DNA of 64,000 nt from NCBI RefSeq assembly GCF_000235425.2, contig NZ_KI912266.1:6726553-6790552 (forward strand), read 5' to 3'. This stretch comes from Pseudofrankia saprophytica (lineage in GTDB: Bacteria > Actinomycetota > Actinomycetes > Frankiales > Frankiaceae). The position numbers were made by a program, and so were the translations under genes. Below the pieces are notes generated by a model that saw nothing but the letters and a program-made list of their open reading frames with translations, had not been told where the DNA came from and made no database searches. Numbering within the stretch: the first letter of the stretch is position 1; the number at the start of each line of letters is the position of its first letter. Positions 1 through 8,679 of this stretch are shown here, piece by piece.

Positions 1-12
1 ACCGGCGGGCGG

Positions 13-1374
13 TCATCGGTCGCCGCCCGTCGGGCGCGGGTCGTCGAGCGAGGCCAGCAGCGCGGTGGCCCGCGGCGCCTGCAGCGGGGAGAAGTGCGGG
101 TCGAGGTCGAGCGCGGCCCGCAGGTCGACGACGGCGGCGTCACGCTGGCCGAGGGCCGCCTCGATGACGCCGACGTGGTAGCGGAACAGCGCTCGTGGCG
201 TGCCGAGCGCGACGGCGGAGCGCGCATAGCCGAGCGCTTCGCCGTCGCGGCCGAGCCGGTGCAGAGCCCAGGCGTGGGCGTCGTCGACGAACACGCCGGC
301 GCGGCGCGGCTGGGCGGGAGTGAGCGCGGCCAGCGCCGCCGCCGGGTCGCCGTGGTCGGCCTCGAACAACGCGAGCTCCACGTCGACGTCGACGCCCTGC
401 GCGCGGAACAGGGCCGCGGTCGCCCGGGCGAGCGTGTACTGCTCCTGGGCCTCGGGCAGCCGGCCCAGCGACTCGAGCAGTTCGCCGTACTCGATGACGA
501 GCGCCGGCTGCGGCGAGCGGCCGACGGCCGCCCGGTAGTCGGCCAACGCCGCGTCGGTCTGCCCGCGGGCGGCGGCGACGCGCGCCCGGCCGGCGAGCAG
601 CGGGGCCGACACCGGGTCGGCGGCGAGGCCTCGGCGGTAGGCGTCATCGGCGCCGGCCAGATCACCGGTGTCGCGGGCGAGCTCGCCAAGGTGCAGCCAG
701 GCGAAGGCGGCGTCGGCCGGCGAGGTGGCGTCGACCAGCAACCGCCGCAGCGTCTGCCTGGCGGGTTCGACCTCGCCGCGCAGCTCGAAGGCATAGGACG
801 CCCTGGCCAGCGACGACACGTCCGGGCGTAGGTCGACCATCCGCTGCACCGCCTGCCAGGCCTCGGGGTAGCGGCCCAGCTCGACGAGCGCGTCGGCGCG
901 CACGCCCTGGGCGGGTGCGCTGAACTCGTTGACGGCGATCGCGGCGTCGGCGAGGCGCAGCGCCGCCGGGAAGTCGTGCCGGGCGGCGGCCAGCGATGCC
1001 TGTCCGGCGAGCGCGAGGTCGTTGCCGCCGGGGTGGACCCGCAACGACTGGGCGAAGGCGTTCTCGGCCCGCGGGTAGGAGGTCGGGTCCCCGGTGACCC
1101 TCGCCTGCTCCACGTAGGCGGCGCCGAGCGCCGCCCAGCCCGGCCAGTCTCCGGGCAGGGTGCGCAGCCGCGCGGTCAGCGCGTCGATCTGACGGCCGAC
1201 CTGGGCCGCCGGATCGGCGCTTCGCCCGCTGGCGGCGGCGCTGTCCCCTGCCGCCCGCCGGCCATCGCCGCCGGTCGGGCCCCAGCCCACCAGCACCGCG
1301 GCGGTTGCCGCCCCGGCCAGCACGGCCACGGTGAGCGCGGCGCCGACTGCGGCGCGGCCTGCTCGTCGTCTCAT
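13..1374 (-). CDS. TPR-repeat protein with N-terminal membrane anchor
   Basis: A 453-residue protein. The ATG at 1374 gives a basic N-terminus (MRRRAGR) followed directly by an Ala/Val-rich hydrophobic helix (about residues 8-28), so I read a signal anchor with the rest outside the membrane. The remainder is a run of helical pairs with TPR spacing, for example the segments around GWAALGAAYVEQAR, AWLHLGELARDTGDLAGA and ALAALTPAQPRRAG. The frame stays open further upstream, but that extension is Arg/Pro-rich and lies before the anchor, so I excluded it. The gene is divergent from the DUF4331 gene, with 246 bp between them. TPR proteins commonly mediate protein-protein contacts, so a functional link to the DUF4331 protein is an inference from position. 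No enzymatic motif is visible. Confidence 0.8.
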   Translation of the reverse strand: MRRRAGRAAVGAALTVAVLAGAATAAVLVGWGPTGGDGRRAAGDSAAASGRSADPAAQVGRQIDALTARLRTLPGDWPGWAALGAAYVEQARVTGDPTSYPRAENAFAQSLRVHPGGNDLALAGQASLAAARHDFPAALRLADAAIAVNEFSAPAQGVRADALVELGRYPEAWQAVQRMVDLRPDVSSLARASYAFELRGEVEPARQTLRRLLVDATSPADAAFAWLHLGELARDTGDLAGADDAYRRGLAADPVSAPLLAGRARVAAARGQTDAALADYRAAVGRSPQPALVIEYGELLESLGRLPEAQEQYTLARATAALFRAQGVDVDVELALFEADHGDPAAALAALTPAQPRRAGVFVDDAHAWALHRLGRDGEALGYARSAVALGTPRALFRYHVGVIEAALGQRDAAVVDLRAALDLDPHFSPLQAPRATALLASLDDPRPTGGDR

Positions 1375-1620
1375 CGTTCGCCCCTTGACGTCCGCGACGG
1401 TGGCCGTCGGGCGCGAGTTGGCCCGGCCGGCCAGCCGACGGTTGCCGACGGTCTGCCGATTGCTTCTTCGGCGCCGAGCCGGTCGTGGACCGGTCACCTG
1501 ACGTGTCAGCCACGCGACACGGCGCATCCACCGACGCGCACCCATCCGCGCCATGACCGGCCTCGAACAGCCCTTGCGAGGCCGGCGAAGAGCCGGCCCG
1601 GCGACCCTTCGAGGTGATCC

Positions 1621-3078
1621 GTGAACCGACAGGCAACCGACCGCGATGTTTCCCCCGATCCACGCCCCCGTTCTCGCCCGCGGCGCGACCCGCGGCGCCG
1701 CCTGGCGGGTGTCGCCGCGCTCGCCCTGGGCGTGGCGTCCGCCGTCGTCGCGACCCCGCTCGCCGGCCAGGCGTCCAGCCACCGGGAGGCGCCGCTGATC
1801 GCCGCCGACCCGACCGTGGACAACACGGACACCTATGCGTTCGTGAGCCCGGACGCGCCGGACACGGTGACCCTGGTGGCCAACTGGTCACCGTTCTCCG
1901 AGCCGGCCGGCGGCCCGAACTTCTTCCCGTTCGCGACCGACGCCCGTTACAACCTGCACGTCGACGCGGACGGCGACGCGAAGGCGGACTCGACCTACCG
2001 GTGGACGTTCACGTCCCACTACAAGAACCCGAACACGTTCCTGTACAACACCGGCTCGGTCACGGCGTTGAACGATCCGGACCTGAACTTCACCCAGACG
2101 TACAAGCTGGAGCTGGTCCGAGGCGGGAAGACCACGGTGCTGGCCGACAACGTGCCAGTGGCGCCGTCGAACGTCGGTGTCGCCTCGATGCCGGACTACG
2201 CGAAGCTGCGGTCCGACGCGGTACGCACCCTGCCCGGCGGCCTGAAGACCTTCGCTGGCCAGGCCGACGACCCGTTCTTCCTGGACCTGCGGGTGTTCGA
2301 CCTGCTCTACGGCGGTAACGCGACGGAGATCGGGAAGGACACCCTCGCCGGATACAACGTGAACTCGATCGTGCTGCAGGTGCCGAAGAAGGACCTGGCG
2401 CTGAAGGGTGACCCGGCCCGAAACCCGGTGATCGGGGCCTGGAGCACCACCGACCGGCGCAGCCTGCGCGTCCTGCCCGGCACAGGCGGGAACGGCCAGC
2501 CGGCGAGCGGTGGCGGCTGGTCGCAGGTGTCCCGGCTCGGCTCGCCGCTCGTCAACGAGGTGGTCGTCCCGGTCGGGCAGAAGGACCGGTTCAACAACTC
2601 CAACCCGGACCGCGACGCACAGTTCCTGCGCTACGTCACCAACCCGGAGCTACCCAAGCTGATCGAGGCCATCTACCACGTCCCCGCGCCGAAGGAGCCG
2701 CGCAATGACCTGGTCGCGGCCTTCCTGACCGGGGTGAGCAAGGCGAACCTCGGCGTCGACCTGAACGCGCACACGCTGAACAAGGACGCCACCCCAAGCA
2801 GGATCGTCCCCTATGAGGCGCTGCGGCTGAACATGTCGGTCCCGCCGACGGCGCACCCGCATCGGCTTGGCGTGGTCGGCGGTGACACCGCCGGGTTCCC
2901 GAACGGGCGGCGGCTGACCGACGACGTCGTCGACATCGAGCTGCAGGCCGTCCAGGGCGTCCTGCTGCCGAACCCGCCGGCGGCGGCCAAGGCTCTCGGC
3001 GACGCGGTGAACGCCAACAACGTGCCCTTCGCCGCCGCGTTCCCCTACGTCGCCCTGCCCACTCCCGGCTCCCGCTGA
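1621..3078 (+). CDS. DUF4331 family secreted protein
   Basis: GTG start at 1621; 485 residues. A long basic N-terminus precedes a hydrophobic stretch (about residues 27-48, AGVAALALGVASAVVATPLA) ending in AGQA, which looks like a Sec-type signal, so the protein should be exported. The mature part opens with SSHREAPLIAADPTVDNTD, the hallmark beginning of DUF4331 proteins. The family features DARYNLHVD, YRWTFTSHY and ELPKLIEAIYHVP follow. The biochemical function of DUF4331 is not established. The length is normal for the family and no break is visible. The divergent TPR partner upstream is the only positional clue. A strong hairpin follows the stop codon. Confidence 0.88.
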   Translation: MNRQATDRDVSPDPRPRSRPRRDPRRRLAGVAALALGVASAVVATPLAGQASSHREAPLIAADPTVDNTDTYAFVSPDAPDTVTLVANWSPFSEPAGGPNFFPFATDARYNLHVDADGDAKADSTYRWTFTSHYKNPNTFLYNTGSVTALNDPDLNFTQTYKLELVRGGKTTVLADNVPVAPSNVGVASMPDYAKLRSDAVRTLPGGLKTFAGQADDPFFLDLRVFDLLYGGNATEIGKDTLAGYNVNSIVLQVPKKDLALKGDPARNPVIGAWSTTDRRSLRVLPGTGGNGQPASGGGWSQVSRLGSPLVNEVVVPVGQKDRFNNSNPDRDAQFLRYVTNPELPKLIEAIYHVPAPKEPRNDLVAAFLTGVSKANLGVDLNAHTLNKDATPSRIVPYEALRLNMSVPPTAHPHRLGVVGGDTAGFPNGRRLTDDVVDIELQAVQGVLLPNPPAAAKALGDAVNANNVPFAAAFPYVALPTPGSR

Positions 3079-3100
3079 CCCGCGGCTGAGCCACCGCGGG
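3079..3100. terminator. Hairpin directly after the DUF4331 stop
   Basis: CCCGCGG and CCGCGGG form a perfect 7-bp stem around an 8-nt loop, starting one base after the stop codon. There is no T-run, as is usual for actinobacterial terminators. It is probably the first of two hairpins ending this transcript. Confidence 0.5.
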
Positions 3101-3119
3101 CCTCATCGCGACACCGGAC

Positions 3120-3149
3120 AGGGCCGCGACGCCACAGCGTCGCGGCCCT
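3120..3149. terminator. Strong bidirectional terminator between convergent genes
   Basis: AGGGCCGCGACGC pairs perfectly with GCGTCGCGGCCCT (13-bp stem, 4-nt loop CACA). It sits between the DUF4331 gene (+) and the ABC permease gene (-), which converge here, so it can serve both transcripts. No strong T-run follows. Confidence 0.72.
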
Positions 3150-3198
3150 CGTTCCGGTCATGGACCGAAGGTGTGACCTGGTCGTCGTTCGTCGTTCG

Positions 3199-4047
3199 TC
3201 ACGCGTCGCGGAAACGGAGGAGCAGCGCGCCGGTGAGGAGGGCCGCGGCGGCCCAGGCAGCGAGCACTCCCAGGCCGGACCACGGCGCGATGGGCAGGGC
3301 ACTCAGGTTTGTGGTGGCCTGGATCTCCAGGCCGGCGGTCATGGGGCTGAGCTGCTCGATACGGCGTTGCCAGTGGGGGTTGGCGGTGGCCGCCGCGATG
3401 ATCGGGAACAGGTACAGCAGGCCGAGGACGACGCCGATCGCGACGGCGGAGTCCCGGACGGCCGCTGCGACACCCAGAGCCAGCAGCGCAACCAGCTCCA
3501 GGTAGAGGATCGATCCGCCAGCGGCTCGCAGGACCGACCCGTCCGTCAGGGTCAGCGCCGTGAAACCGTGCGACGGGCCCAGGCCATGGCCGGGCAGCAG
3601 CAGCCCGCCGGCCAGCACCGAGCCGAGGACCCCCGCGGTCGCGGCGACCAGGACCGGGACCGTGACCGTGACGGCCTTCGCGGCCAGCAGCGTCAGCCGG
3701 CCGGGAACCGCCGTCAGGGTCACCCGGATCAGGCCGGTGCCGTACTCGGCACCGACGGCCGTCGTGGCGAGGACGGCGACCACCGCCTGGCCGAGCTGGA
3801 CACCCGTGAGGCTCAGCTTCGCGGTGTCGACGGGGCATTCGCCGCCCGGCCTGCAGTGGGTGGCGGCCGCCGCCGCCACGCTGACCGCGATGGTCAGCAC
3901 GGCGGCGGCGACGAGCAACCAGCCGGGCCCGGCTACGGTCCGCTGCTTGGTCCACTCCGCGCGCAACGCGCGCCGGCCGGTGAGCCAGGCATCTCGCGGC
4001 GATGGCCGCTGGTCCTGAGCCGTCAGGACCGGTGCCGTCGCCGTCAT
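3199..4047 (-). CDS. ABC-2 type transporter permease
   Basis: 282 residues from ATG at 4047; this start overlaps the upstream gene's TGA as ATGA, which supports it and implies translational coupling. The N-terminal cytoplasmic segment contains ALRAEWTKQRTV, the typical entry of ABC-2 permeases (RAEWTK), followed by about six hydrophobic segments (for example GWLLVAAAVLTIAVSVAAAA, VLVAATAGVLGSVLAGGLLL, GVLGLLYLFPIIAAAT and LGVLAAWAAAALLTGALLLR). The family motif GAEYGTGLIRVTL lies between TM2 and TM3. It is the last gene of a three-gene exporter operon (ATPase, permease, permease). The substrate is not visible; antibiotic or lipid export are both possible. Confidence 0.88.
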   Translation of the reverse strand: MTATAPVLTAQDQRPSPRDAWLTGRRALRAEWTKQRTVAGPGWLLVAAAVLTIAVSVAAAAATHCRPGGECPVDTAKLSLTGVQLGQAVVAVLATTAVGAEYGTGLIRVTLTAVPGRLTLLAAKAVTVTVPVLVAATAGVLGSVLAGGLLLPGHGLGPSHGFTALTLTDGSVLRAAGGSILYLELVALLALGVAAAVRDSAVAIGVVLGLLYLFPIIAAATANPHWQRRIEQLSPMTAGLEIQATTNLSALPIAPWSGLGVLAAWAAAALLTGALLLRFRDA

Positions 4048-5705
4048 GCGTCGCGCCGGCGCAGCAGGACGTACGCGACGGCCAACGCGGCCACGGCGTA
4101 GCCACACAGAACGGCGAAGCCGGCCCACGGCGAGAGCGGGAAATAGGCCGGCGGCGAGTACTCGGCCGTGACCTGGGCATAGCGCGGGATGCTCTGCTCG
4201 ATCGCGAAGCCGGCGGCCGGGGTGACCCGCAGAACCCATTCGCGGGCCTCGACGGGCAGCGCGGGTACCACGCCCAGCAGGTAGGGCAGCACGATCCCGA
4301 CGACGACGGCGGCGACCGCGCCGGCGCCGCGCCGCAGGATCACCCCGACGGCGAGGGCGAGGACCGCGCAGACGGCGACGAGCAGCGCGGTCCCGACGAT
4401 CACCCGTACCTCGGTCGGTCCGCTGACGGGCAGCACGTACGACCCCTCGTCGCGGGAGATCCGCGTGCCCATCAGGACCGCGATGGCGACCGCCACCAGC
4501 GCGGCGGCGAACGTGGCCGCGCCGATCACGACCGCCTTCGCGGCCAGCACCCGGCCCCGGTTCGGCATCGCGGCCAGGGTGACGCGGACCAGGCCGCGCC
4601 GGTACTCGGCGGTCGCGAACATCGCGGCGACGACGACCAGCGTGATCAGCCCGAGGAAGACGCCCGCGAGATGGTCCTCGACCGCCGCGGTCGGGGCGGG
4701 GCTGCTGCTCATGCCGGGCACCGCCGGCGCGATGTCGCCGGCCCCGGTGACCGTGATCTGGTCGCCGGCCCGCTCGTAGGAGCCCCGCTGATCGCCGCCC
4801 GGCCCCGCCCTCGGTGTGCCGGCGCCGATGCCGGCCCCAGCGCCGTCGCCAGTCCCAGCGCCGTCGCGGTCGCCGGCGATGGCCTGGCCGGTCCAGTCCG
4901 TGCCTGGCGTCGCGCCGGACAGGGAGACGTGGTCGAACGTGCCGGTCGCCGTGCTCGAGGTGCCGATCGCGGACGAACCGCCGAAGGACTCGGTGACGAC
5001 CAGGACGCCGGGTGAGGTGGCGAACAGCCCGACCTGGACCGTCGCCGGCAGGCCGGCCAGGTGGGCGGTGGCCACCTTGGTCCAGGTGACGCCGTCGGCC
5101 GAGTCGTAGCCGGTGACCGTGTCGCCGGTGCGGGTGAGCCGCAGCCAGTGCGGTGACGCGGCGGCGACCTCGCCGGGCAGGCCGGCGGCGTCGTGGGTGT
5201 AGTTCCACTGCATCCGGGTGCCGTGGCCGCCGGTGGCCGTCATCGCGGCGTAGGCCGACCCGGGGGTCGTGCTCGCCTTGATGATGATGCCGGCCTTGGA
5301 CCAGGGCTGGGTCGCGTCGACCTCGTCGGCCTGCTGCCCCGGGCTCGCCGGGGCGGTGGGAGGCGCCGAGTACTGGCCGGTCAGTGCGGTCATCCGGACG
5401 GTGATCCCGCCGTCTCCGGCGAGCGGCTGGCGCACGAAGTAGAAGGAGTCGGTGACCGCCTGGCCGCCCGGCCCGGTGGGCAGCGGCTGGTAGCAGTCCC
5501 GGCCGGATCCCTGTTCGCAGGAGATCGTGCTGTGGACGGCGAACAGCCCGATCACGTCGATGAGCGCGGCGCCGATCAGGAGGGCGAGGACCCAGCCGCG
5601 CAGCGTTCGGAACTTGGTCCATTCGGCCCGCAGTAGCCAGCCGAACGTGGACCGCCCATGCGGCCTGGCCGGCGTGGCGACGGGCGGCGACAGCGTGTCG
5701 GTCAT
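4044..5705 (-). CDS. ABC-2 permease with inserted DUF1349-like extracellular domain
   Basis: 553 residues; ATG at 5705 overlaps the ATPase stop as ATGA. It begins like its partner (LLRAEWTKFRTLRGWVLALL, first membrane segment about residues 35-55). TM1 is followed by about 330 residues with no membrane segment. This part contains PWSKAGIIIKAS, HWLRLTRTGDTVTGYDSADG and FDHVSLSG, which I recognise as a DUF1349/concanavalin-like beta-sandwich of the sort appended to glycosidases. After a Gly/Ala-rich linker come the remaining membrane segments and EYRRGLVRVTLAAMP. The large domain should face outside. It could bind a carbohydrate or cell-wall ligand, but that is inference. Family permeases without the insert are about 250-290 residues. 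Confidence 0.85.
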   Translation of the reverse strand: MTDTLSPPVATPARPHGRSTFGWLLRAEWTKFRTLRGWVLALLIGAALIDVIGLFAVHSTISCEQGSGRDCYQPLPTGPGGQAVTDSFYFVRQPLAGDGGITVRMTALTGQYSAPPTAPASPGQQADEVDATQPWSKAGIIIKASTTPGSAYAAMTATGGHGTRMQWNYTHDAAGLPGEVAAASPHWLRLTRTGDTVTGYDSADGVTWTKVATAHLAGLPATVQVGLFATSPGVLVVTESFGGSSAIGTSSTATGTFDHVSLSGATPGTDWTGQAIAGDRDGAGTGDGAGAGIGAGTPRAGPGGDQRGSYERAGDQITVTGAGDIAPAVPGMSSSPAPTAAVEDHLAGVFLGLITLVVVAAMFATAEYRRGLVRVTLAAMPNRGRVLAAKAVVIGAATFAAALVAVAIAVLMGTRISRDEGSYVLPVSGPTEVRVIVGTALLVAVCAVLALAVGVILRRGAGAVAAVVVGIVLPYLLGVVPALPVEAREWVLRVTPAAGFAIEQSIPRYAQVTAEYSPPAYFPLSPWAGFAVLCGYAVAALAVAYVLLRRRDA

Positions 5706-6715
5706 CGGGTCAGGTCCCTTTCCGTCGCGTCCGCCGGGACGGCCGGCGTCGGGACTGCGGACGTTGGGACGACGGACGTTGGGACGACGGGCGTTGGGGA
5801 CGCGGGCCGCGCGGCGTACTCGACGGACTCGCGGGTGAGGTCCAGGTAGGCCCGTTCGAGGCTGGCCTGCTCGGCGGCGACCTCGGCGAACGGGACACCG
5901 GCCGCGCTCAGCGCCGCGACGACCTCGGCGGCCCGAAGACCGGCGATGGTCAGCGTCTCCGCGCCCGTGGGCATCACCGACGCGCCCGCGCGTTCGAGCG
6001 CCACCGCCGCCGCCGGCGGGGCGCTCGTGCGCAGCCGGACCCTGTTTCCGGCCGCGGCCGCGAGCAGCGCCGCCGTGGACGTGTCCGCGATCAGCCGGCC
6101 GCGCCCGACGATGAGCAGGTGGTCGGCGGTGTCCTGCAGCTCGCCCATCAGATGGCTGGAGACCAGCACGGTCCGGCCGTCGGCCGCGAGCCCCCGCAGG
6201 AAGCCGCGCATCCACACGATCCCCTCGGGATCCATCCCGTTGAACGGCTCGTCGAACATCAGCACCGGCGGGTCGCCGAGCAGCGCCGCGGCGATCCCGA
6301 GCCGCTGGCGCATCCCCAGCGAGTAGCCCCCGGCCTTGCGCCGCGCCGCGCTGGCGAGGCCGACGAGGTCGAGCACCTCGTCGACGCGGCGACCGGTGAG
6401 GCCCTGCGAGTGGGCCAGCCAGAGCAGGTGGTTGCGGGCGCTGCGCCCCGGCTGCGGCGCCGCGGCGTCCAGCAGCGACCCGACGTGGCTCAGCGGGCGC
6501 GGCAGGGTCGCGTACCGCCGGCCGCCGACCAGCGCGGTGCCGGCGTCGGGTGCGTCCAGGCCGACGATCACCCGCATCGTCGTGGACTTGCCGGCCCCGT
6601 TGGGGCCGACGAACCCGGTGACCCGGCCGGGCGACACCGTGAACGTCATCCCGTCCAACGCTGTCGTCGACCCGAACCGTTTACGCAGGCTGTCGACCTC
6701 AATGCTTGTTCCCAT
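5702..6715 (-). CDS. ABC transporter ATP-binding protein
   Basis: 337 residues. Walker A GPNGAGKST is at about residues 37-45, the signature is the variant YSLGMRQRL, and Walker B is VLMFDEP. The order and the GMDPEGIVWMRGFL segment after Walker B match drug/lantibiotic-type exporter ATPases (CcmA/BcrA type). The C-terminal tail carries imperfect VVPTS/AVPTP repeats encoded by a roughly 15-bp tandem repeat (about 5757-5800), which looks like replication slippage rather than a domain. It is the first gene of the exporter operon and couples to the permease by a 4-bp overlap. It is divergent from the sensor kinase gene, which suggests the two-component pair controls it. Confidence 0.9.
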   Translation of the reverse strand: MGTSIEVDSLRKRFGSTTALDGMTFTVSPGRVTGFVGPNGAGKSTTMRVIVGLDAPDAGTALVGGRRYATLPRPLSHVGSLLDAAAPQPGRSARNHLLWLAHSQGLTGRRVDEVLDLVGLASAARRKAGGYSLGMRQRLGIAAALLGDPPVLMFDEPFNGMDPEGIVWMRGFLRGLAADGRTVLVSSHLMGELQDTADHLLIVGRGRLIADTSTAALLAAAAGNRVRLRTSAPPAAAVALERAGASVMPTGAETLTIAGLRAAEVVAALSAAGVPFAEVAAEQASLERAYLDLTRESVEYAARPASPTPVVPTSVVPTSAVPTPAVPADATERDLTR

Positions 6716-6789
6716 CCGAGTAGCCCTCCCATGCCGTATGCCGTCGGTGGCATGACGGGGTTCTATGGAGCGGGCACTGACATGGGCCG

Positions 6790-6814
6790 AACGGCGACCG
6801 TTATCTCGCTGTTA
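6790..6814. promoter_or_regulatory. Possible response-regulator site in ABC/kinase divergent promoter
   Basis: The dyad AACGGCGACCGTT (6790-6802) overlaps a pair of direct GTTA repeats whose starts are 11 bp apart (6800 and 6811). OmpR-type regulators bind direct repeats about one helical turn apart, so this is a plausible target of the adjacent regulator. No consensus was known beforehand and the match could be chance. Confidence 0.3.
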
Positions 6815-6868
6815 GGGCCGGTCGGCCATCGTGGGCGGTCGGGGCCGCAGGCGGCGCAGGAGGCGACG

Positions 6869-8005
6869 ATGATCCGGGTACGCCGCACCGTGCGGCTGCG
6901 GCTGACGGCGCTGTACAGCGGGCTGTTCGTGGTCTCGGCGATCGTGCTGCTGGCGATCACCAACGGCGTCGGTTCCTCGTCGTCGGCCACGGTCGCCGTG
7001 TCGATCTCCCCTGACAGATCCGTCCCGCCGACACAGGAGGCTGCCACCCAGGCCGTTTCCCACGGCTACCTGCTCGGGTCGGCTGTCGCCCTGGCGGTGA
7101 TGGCGGTCGCGTCGCTCGTGGTCGGCTGGGTCGCCGCCGGTCGGGTGCTGCGCCCGCTGCGGGTGATCACGGCGGCCACCCGGCGGATCTCCGCCGACAG
7201 CCTGCACGAGCGGCTCGCCATGACCCGCCCAGATGGCGAGCTCAAGGACCTCTCCGACACCATCGACGCCCTGCTGGAACGCCTTGACGGCGCGTTCACC
7301 GCGCAGCGCCGCTTCGTGGCCAACGCCTCTCACGAGCTGCGCACCCCGCTGGCGACCGTCCGCGCGCTCGTCGACGTCGCCGCGGCCAAACCGGGCCCGG
7401 TCCCAGCCGAGACGCTCCTGCTCGCCGACCGGGTACGCGTCGAGCTCGACCGGGTCGACGAGCTGCTCGACGGGCTGCTCGCGCTCGCCCGCGGCCAGCA
7501 CGGGGAGCTGCCCGACCGGGCGACCGTCTCCCTCGACGCGGCCGTCTCGGCGCGACTCGCCCCGCGCGCCGACGCGATTGGCGGCGCCGGCCTGGTGCTG
7601 CATCGCGTCCACAGCCTCGACGACGCCTGGGTCGTCGCCAGCCAGCCGCTGCTGTGCCGAATGATCGACAACCTGCTCGACAACGCGATCCGGCACAACC
7701 ATGACGGAGGCTGGATCGGCGTCACCACCGCCGTGTCCGGCACGACTGCCCGGCTGGTCGTCGAGAACGGCGGCGACGTGCTGGACCAGGCGCAGGTAGC
7801 CGAGCTGGCCCAGCCGTTCCGCCGGCTCGGCGTCGAACGGACCGGTTCGGACGCCGCCGGCGCCGGGCTCGGCCTGTCGATCGTCGCCGCGATCACGGCG
7901 GCGCACGGCGGCACGCTCGAGCTGCGTGCCCGGGGCGACGGCGGCCTGCTGGTCATCGTCGCGCTGCCGCGGGTGGCCGCGCCAGGCCCGGCGGCCGCGG
8001 CGTGA
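6869..8005 (+). CDS. Two-component sensor histidine kinase
   Basis: 378 residues from ATG at 6869, which has AGGAGG five bases upstream. Two membrane helices (about residues 12-32 and 68-90) flank a short extracellular loop of about 35 residues. A HAMP-like segment (GRVLRPLRVITAATRRIS) follows, then the HisKA box FVANASHELRTP with phosphate-accepting His155, then a HATPase_c domain with N box NLLDNAIRHN and G box GAGLGLSIV. The very short sensor loop is typical of kinases that detect membrane or exporter status rather than a soluble ligand. The stop overlaps the regulator start (GTGA). With the divergent ABC exporter this resembles a cell-envelope stress or antimicrobial detoxification module. 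Confidence 0.92.
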   Translation: MIRVRRTVRLRLTALYSGLFVVSAIVLLAITNGVGSSSSATVAVSISPDRSVPPTQEAATQAVSHGYLLGSAVALAVMAVASLVVGWVAAGRVLRPLRVITAATRRISADSLHERLAMTRPDGELKDLSDTIDALLERLDGAFTAQRRFVANASHELRTPLATVRALVDVAAAKPGPVPAETLLLADRVRVELDRVDELLDGLLALARGQHGELPDRATVSLDAAVSARLAPRADAIGGAGLVLHRVHSLDDAWVVASQPLLCRMIDNLLDNAIRHNHDGGWIGVTTAVSGTTARLVVENGGDVLDQAQVAELAQPFRRLGVERTGSDAAGAGLGLSIVAAITAAHGGTLELRARGDGGLLVIVALPRVAAPGPAAAA

Positions 8006-8679
8006 GGGTCCTGGTCGTCGAGGACGCGCGCCGGCTCGCCGCCGTGCTCGTCGAAGGGCTGCGCGACCAGGCGATCGCCGCCGACGTCGCGCACGACGGC
8101 CTGGAGGCCGCCGCCAAGCTCGCCGCCACCAGCTACGACGTGGTCGTCCTCGACCGGGACCTGCCCGGCATCCACGGTGACACCCTCTGCCAGCTGATCC
8201 TGCAACGCGCCGAGCGGGCGATGGTGCTGATGCTCACCGCCGCGGACTCGCCCGTCGACCGGGTCAGCGGCCTGTCGATCGGTGCCGACGACTACCTCAC
8301 CAAGCCGTTCCACTTCCCCGAGCTGGTGCTGCGCATCCGCGCGCTCGCGCGCCGCCGGCCCACCGTCCAGCCGGCGACGCTGCGAGCCGCCGGCCTCGAG
8401 CTCGACACGATCCGCCGGACCGTCACCCGCGACGGCCGCCCCCTCGACCTGTCCGTCAAGGAGTTCGCGGTCCTGGAGGCGCTGCTACGGGCCAGCCCCG
8501 CGTATCTGAGCGCCGAGGACCTCCTCGAACAGGTCTGGGACGAGCACGCCGACCCGTTCACCAACACCGTCCTCGTCACGATCGGCCGCCTGCGCCGCAA
8601 GCTCGGCGACCCCCCGGTCATCACCACCACCCCCCGCGTCGGCTACCGGATCGCCGCCGGGGACGGGGCCGGTGACTGA
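8002..8679 (+). CDS. OmpR/PhoB-family response regulator
   Basis: 225 residues, GTG start overlapping the kinase stop. The receiver domain has acidic pocket VEDAR, phospho-acceptor Asp51 in VVVLDRDLPG, a Thr in LMLTAAD and Lys in LTKPFHFPELV. The C-terminal winged helix has the usual LSVKEFAVLEALLR, LLEQVWDEHADPFTNTV, IGRLRRKLG and TTPRVGYRI. It should be phosphorylated by the kinase encoded just upstream and bind DNA as a dimer. The likely target is the divergent exporter promoter (inference). Confidence 0.94.
   Translation: MRVLVVEDARRLAAVLVEGLRDQAIAADVAHDGLEAAAKLAATSYDVVVLDRDLPGIHGDTLCQLILQRAERAMVLMLTAADSPVDRVSGLSIGADDYLTKPFHFPELVLRIRALARRRPTVQPATLRAAGLELDTIRRTVTRDGRPLDLSVKEFAVLEALLRASPAYLSAEDLLEQVWDEHADPFTNTVLVTIGRLRRKLGDPPVITTTPRVGYRIAAGDGAGD

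Noticed and set aside
1375-1782. Upstream N-terminal extension of the TPR gene frame
   Set aside because: It runs into the DUF4331 coding region on the other strand, is Arg-rich and lies before a clear signal-anchor start at 1374.
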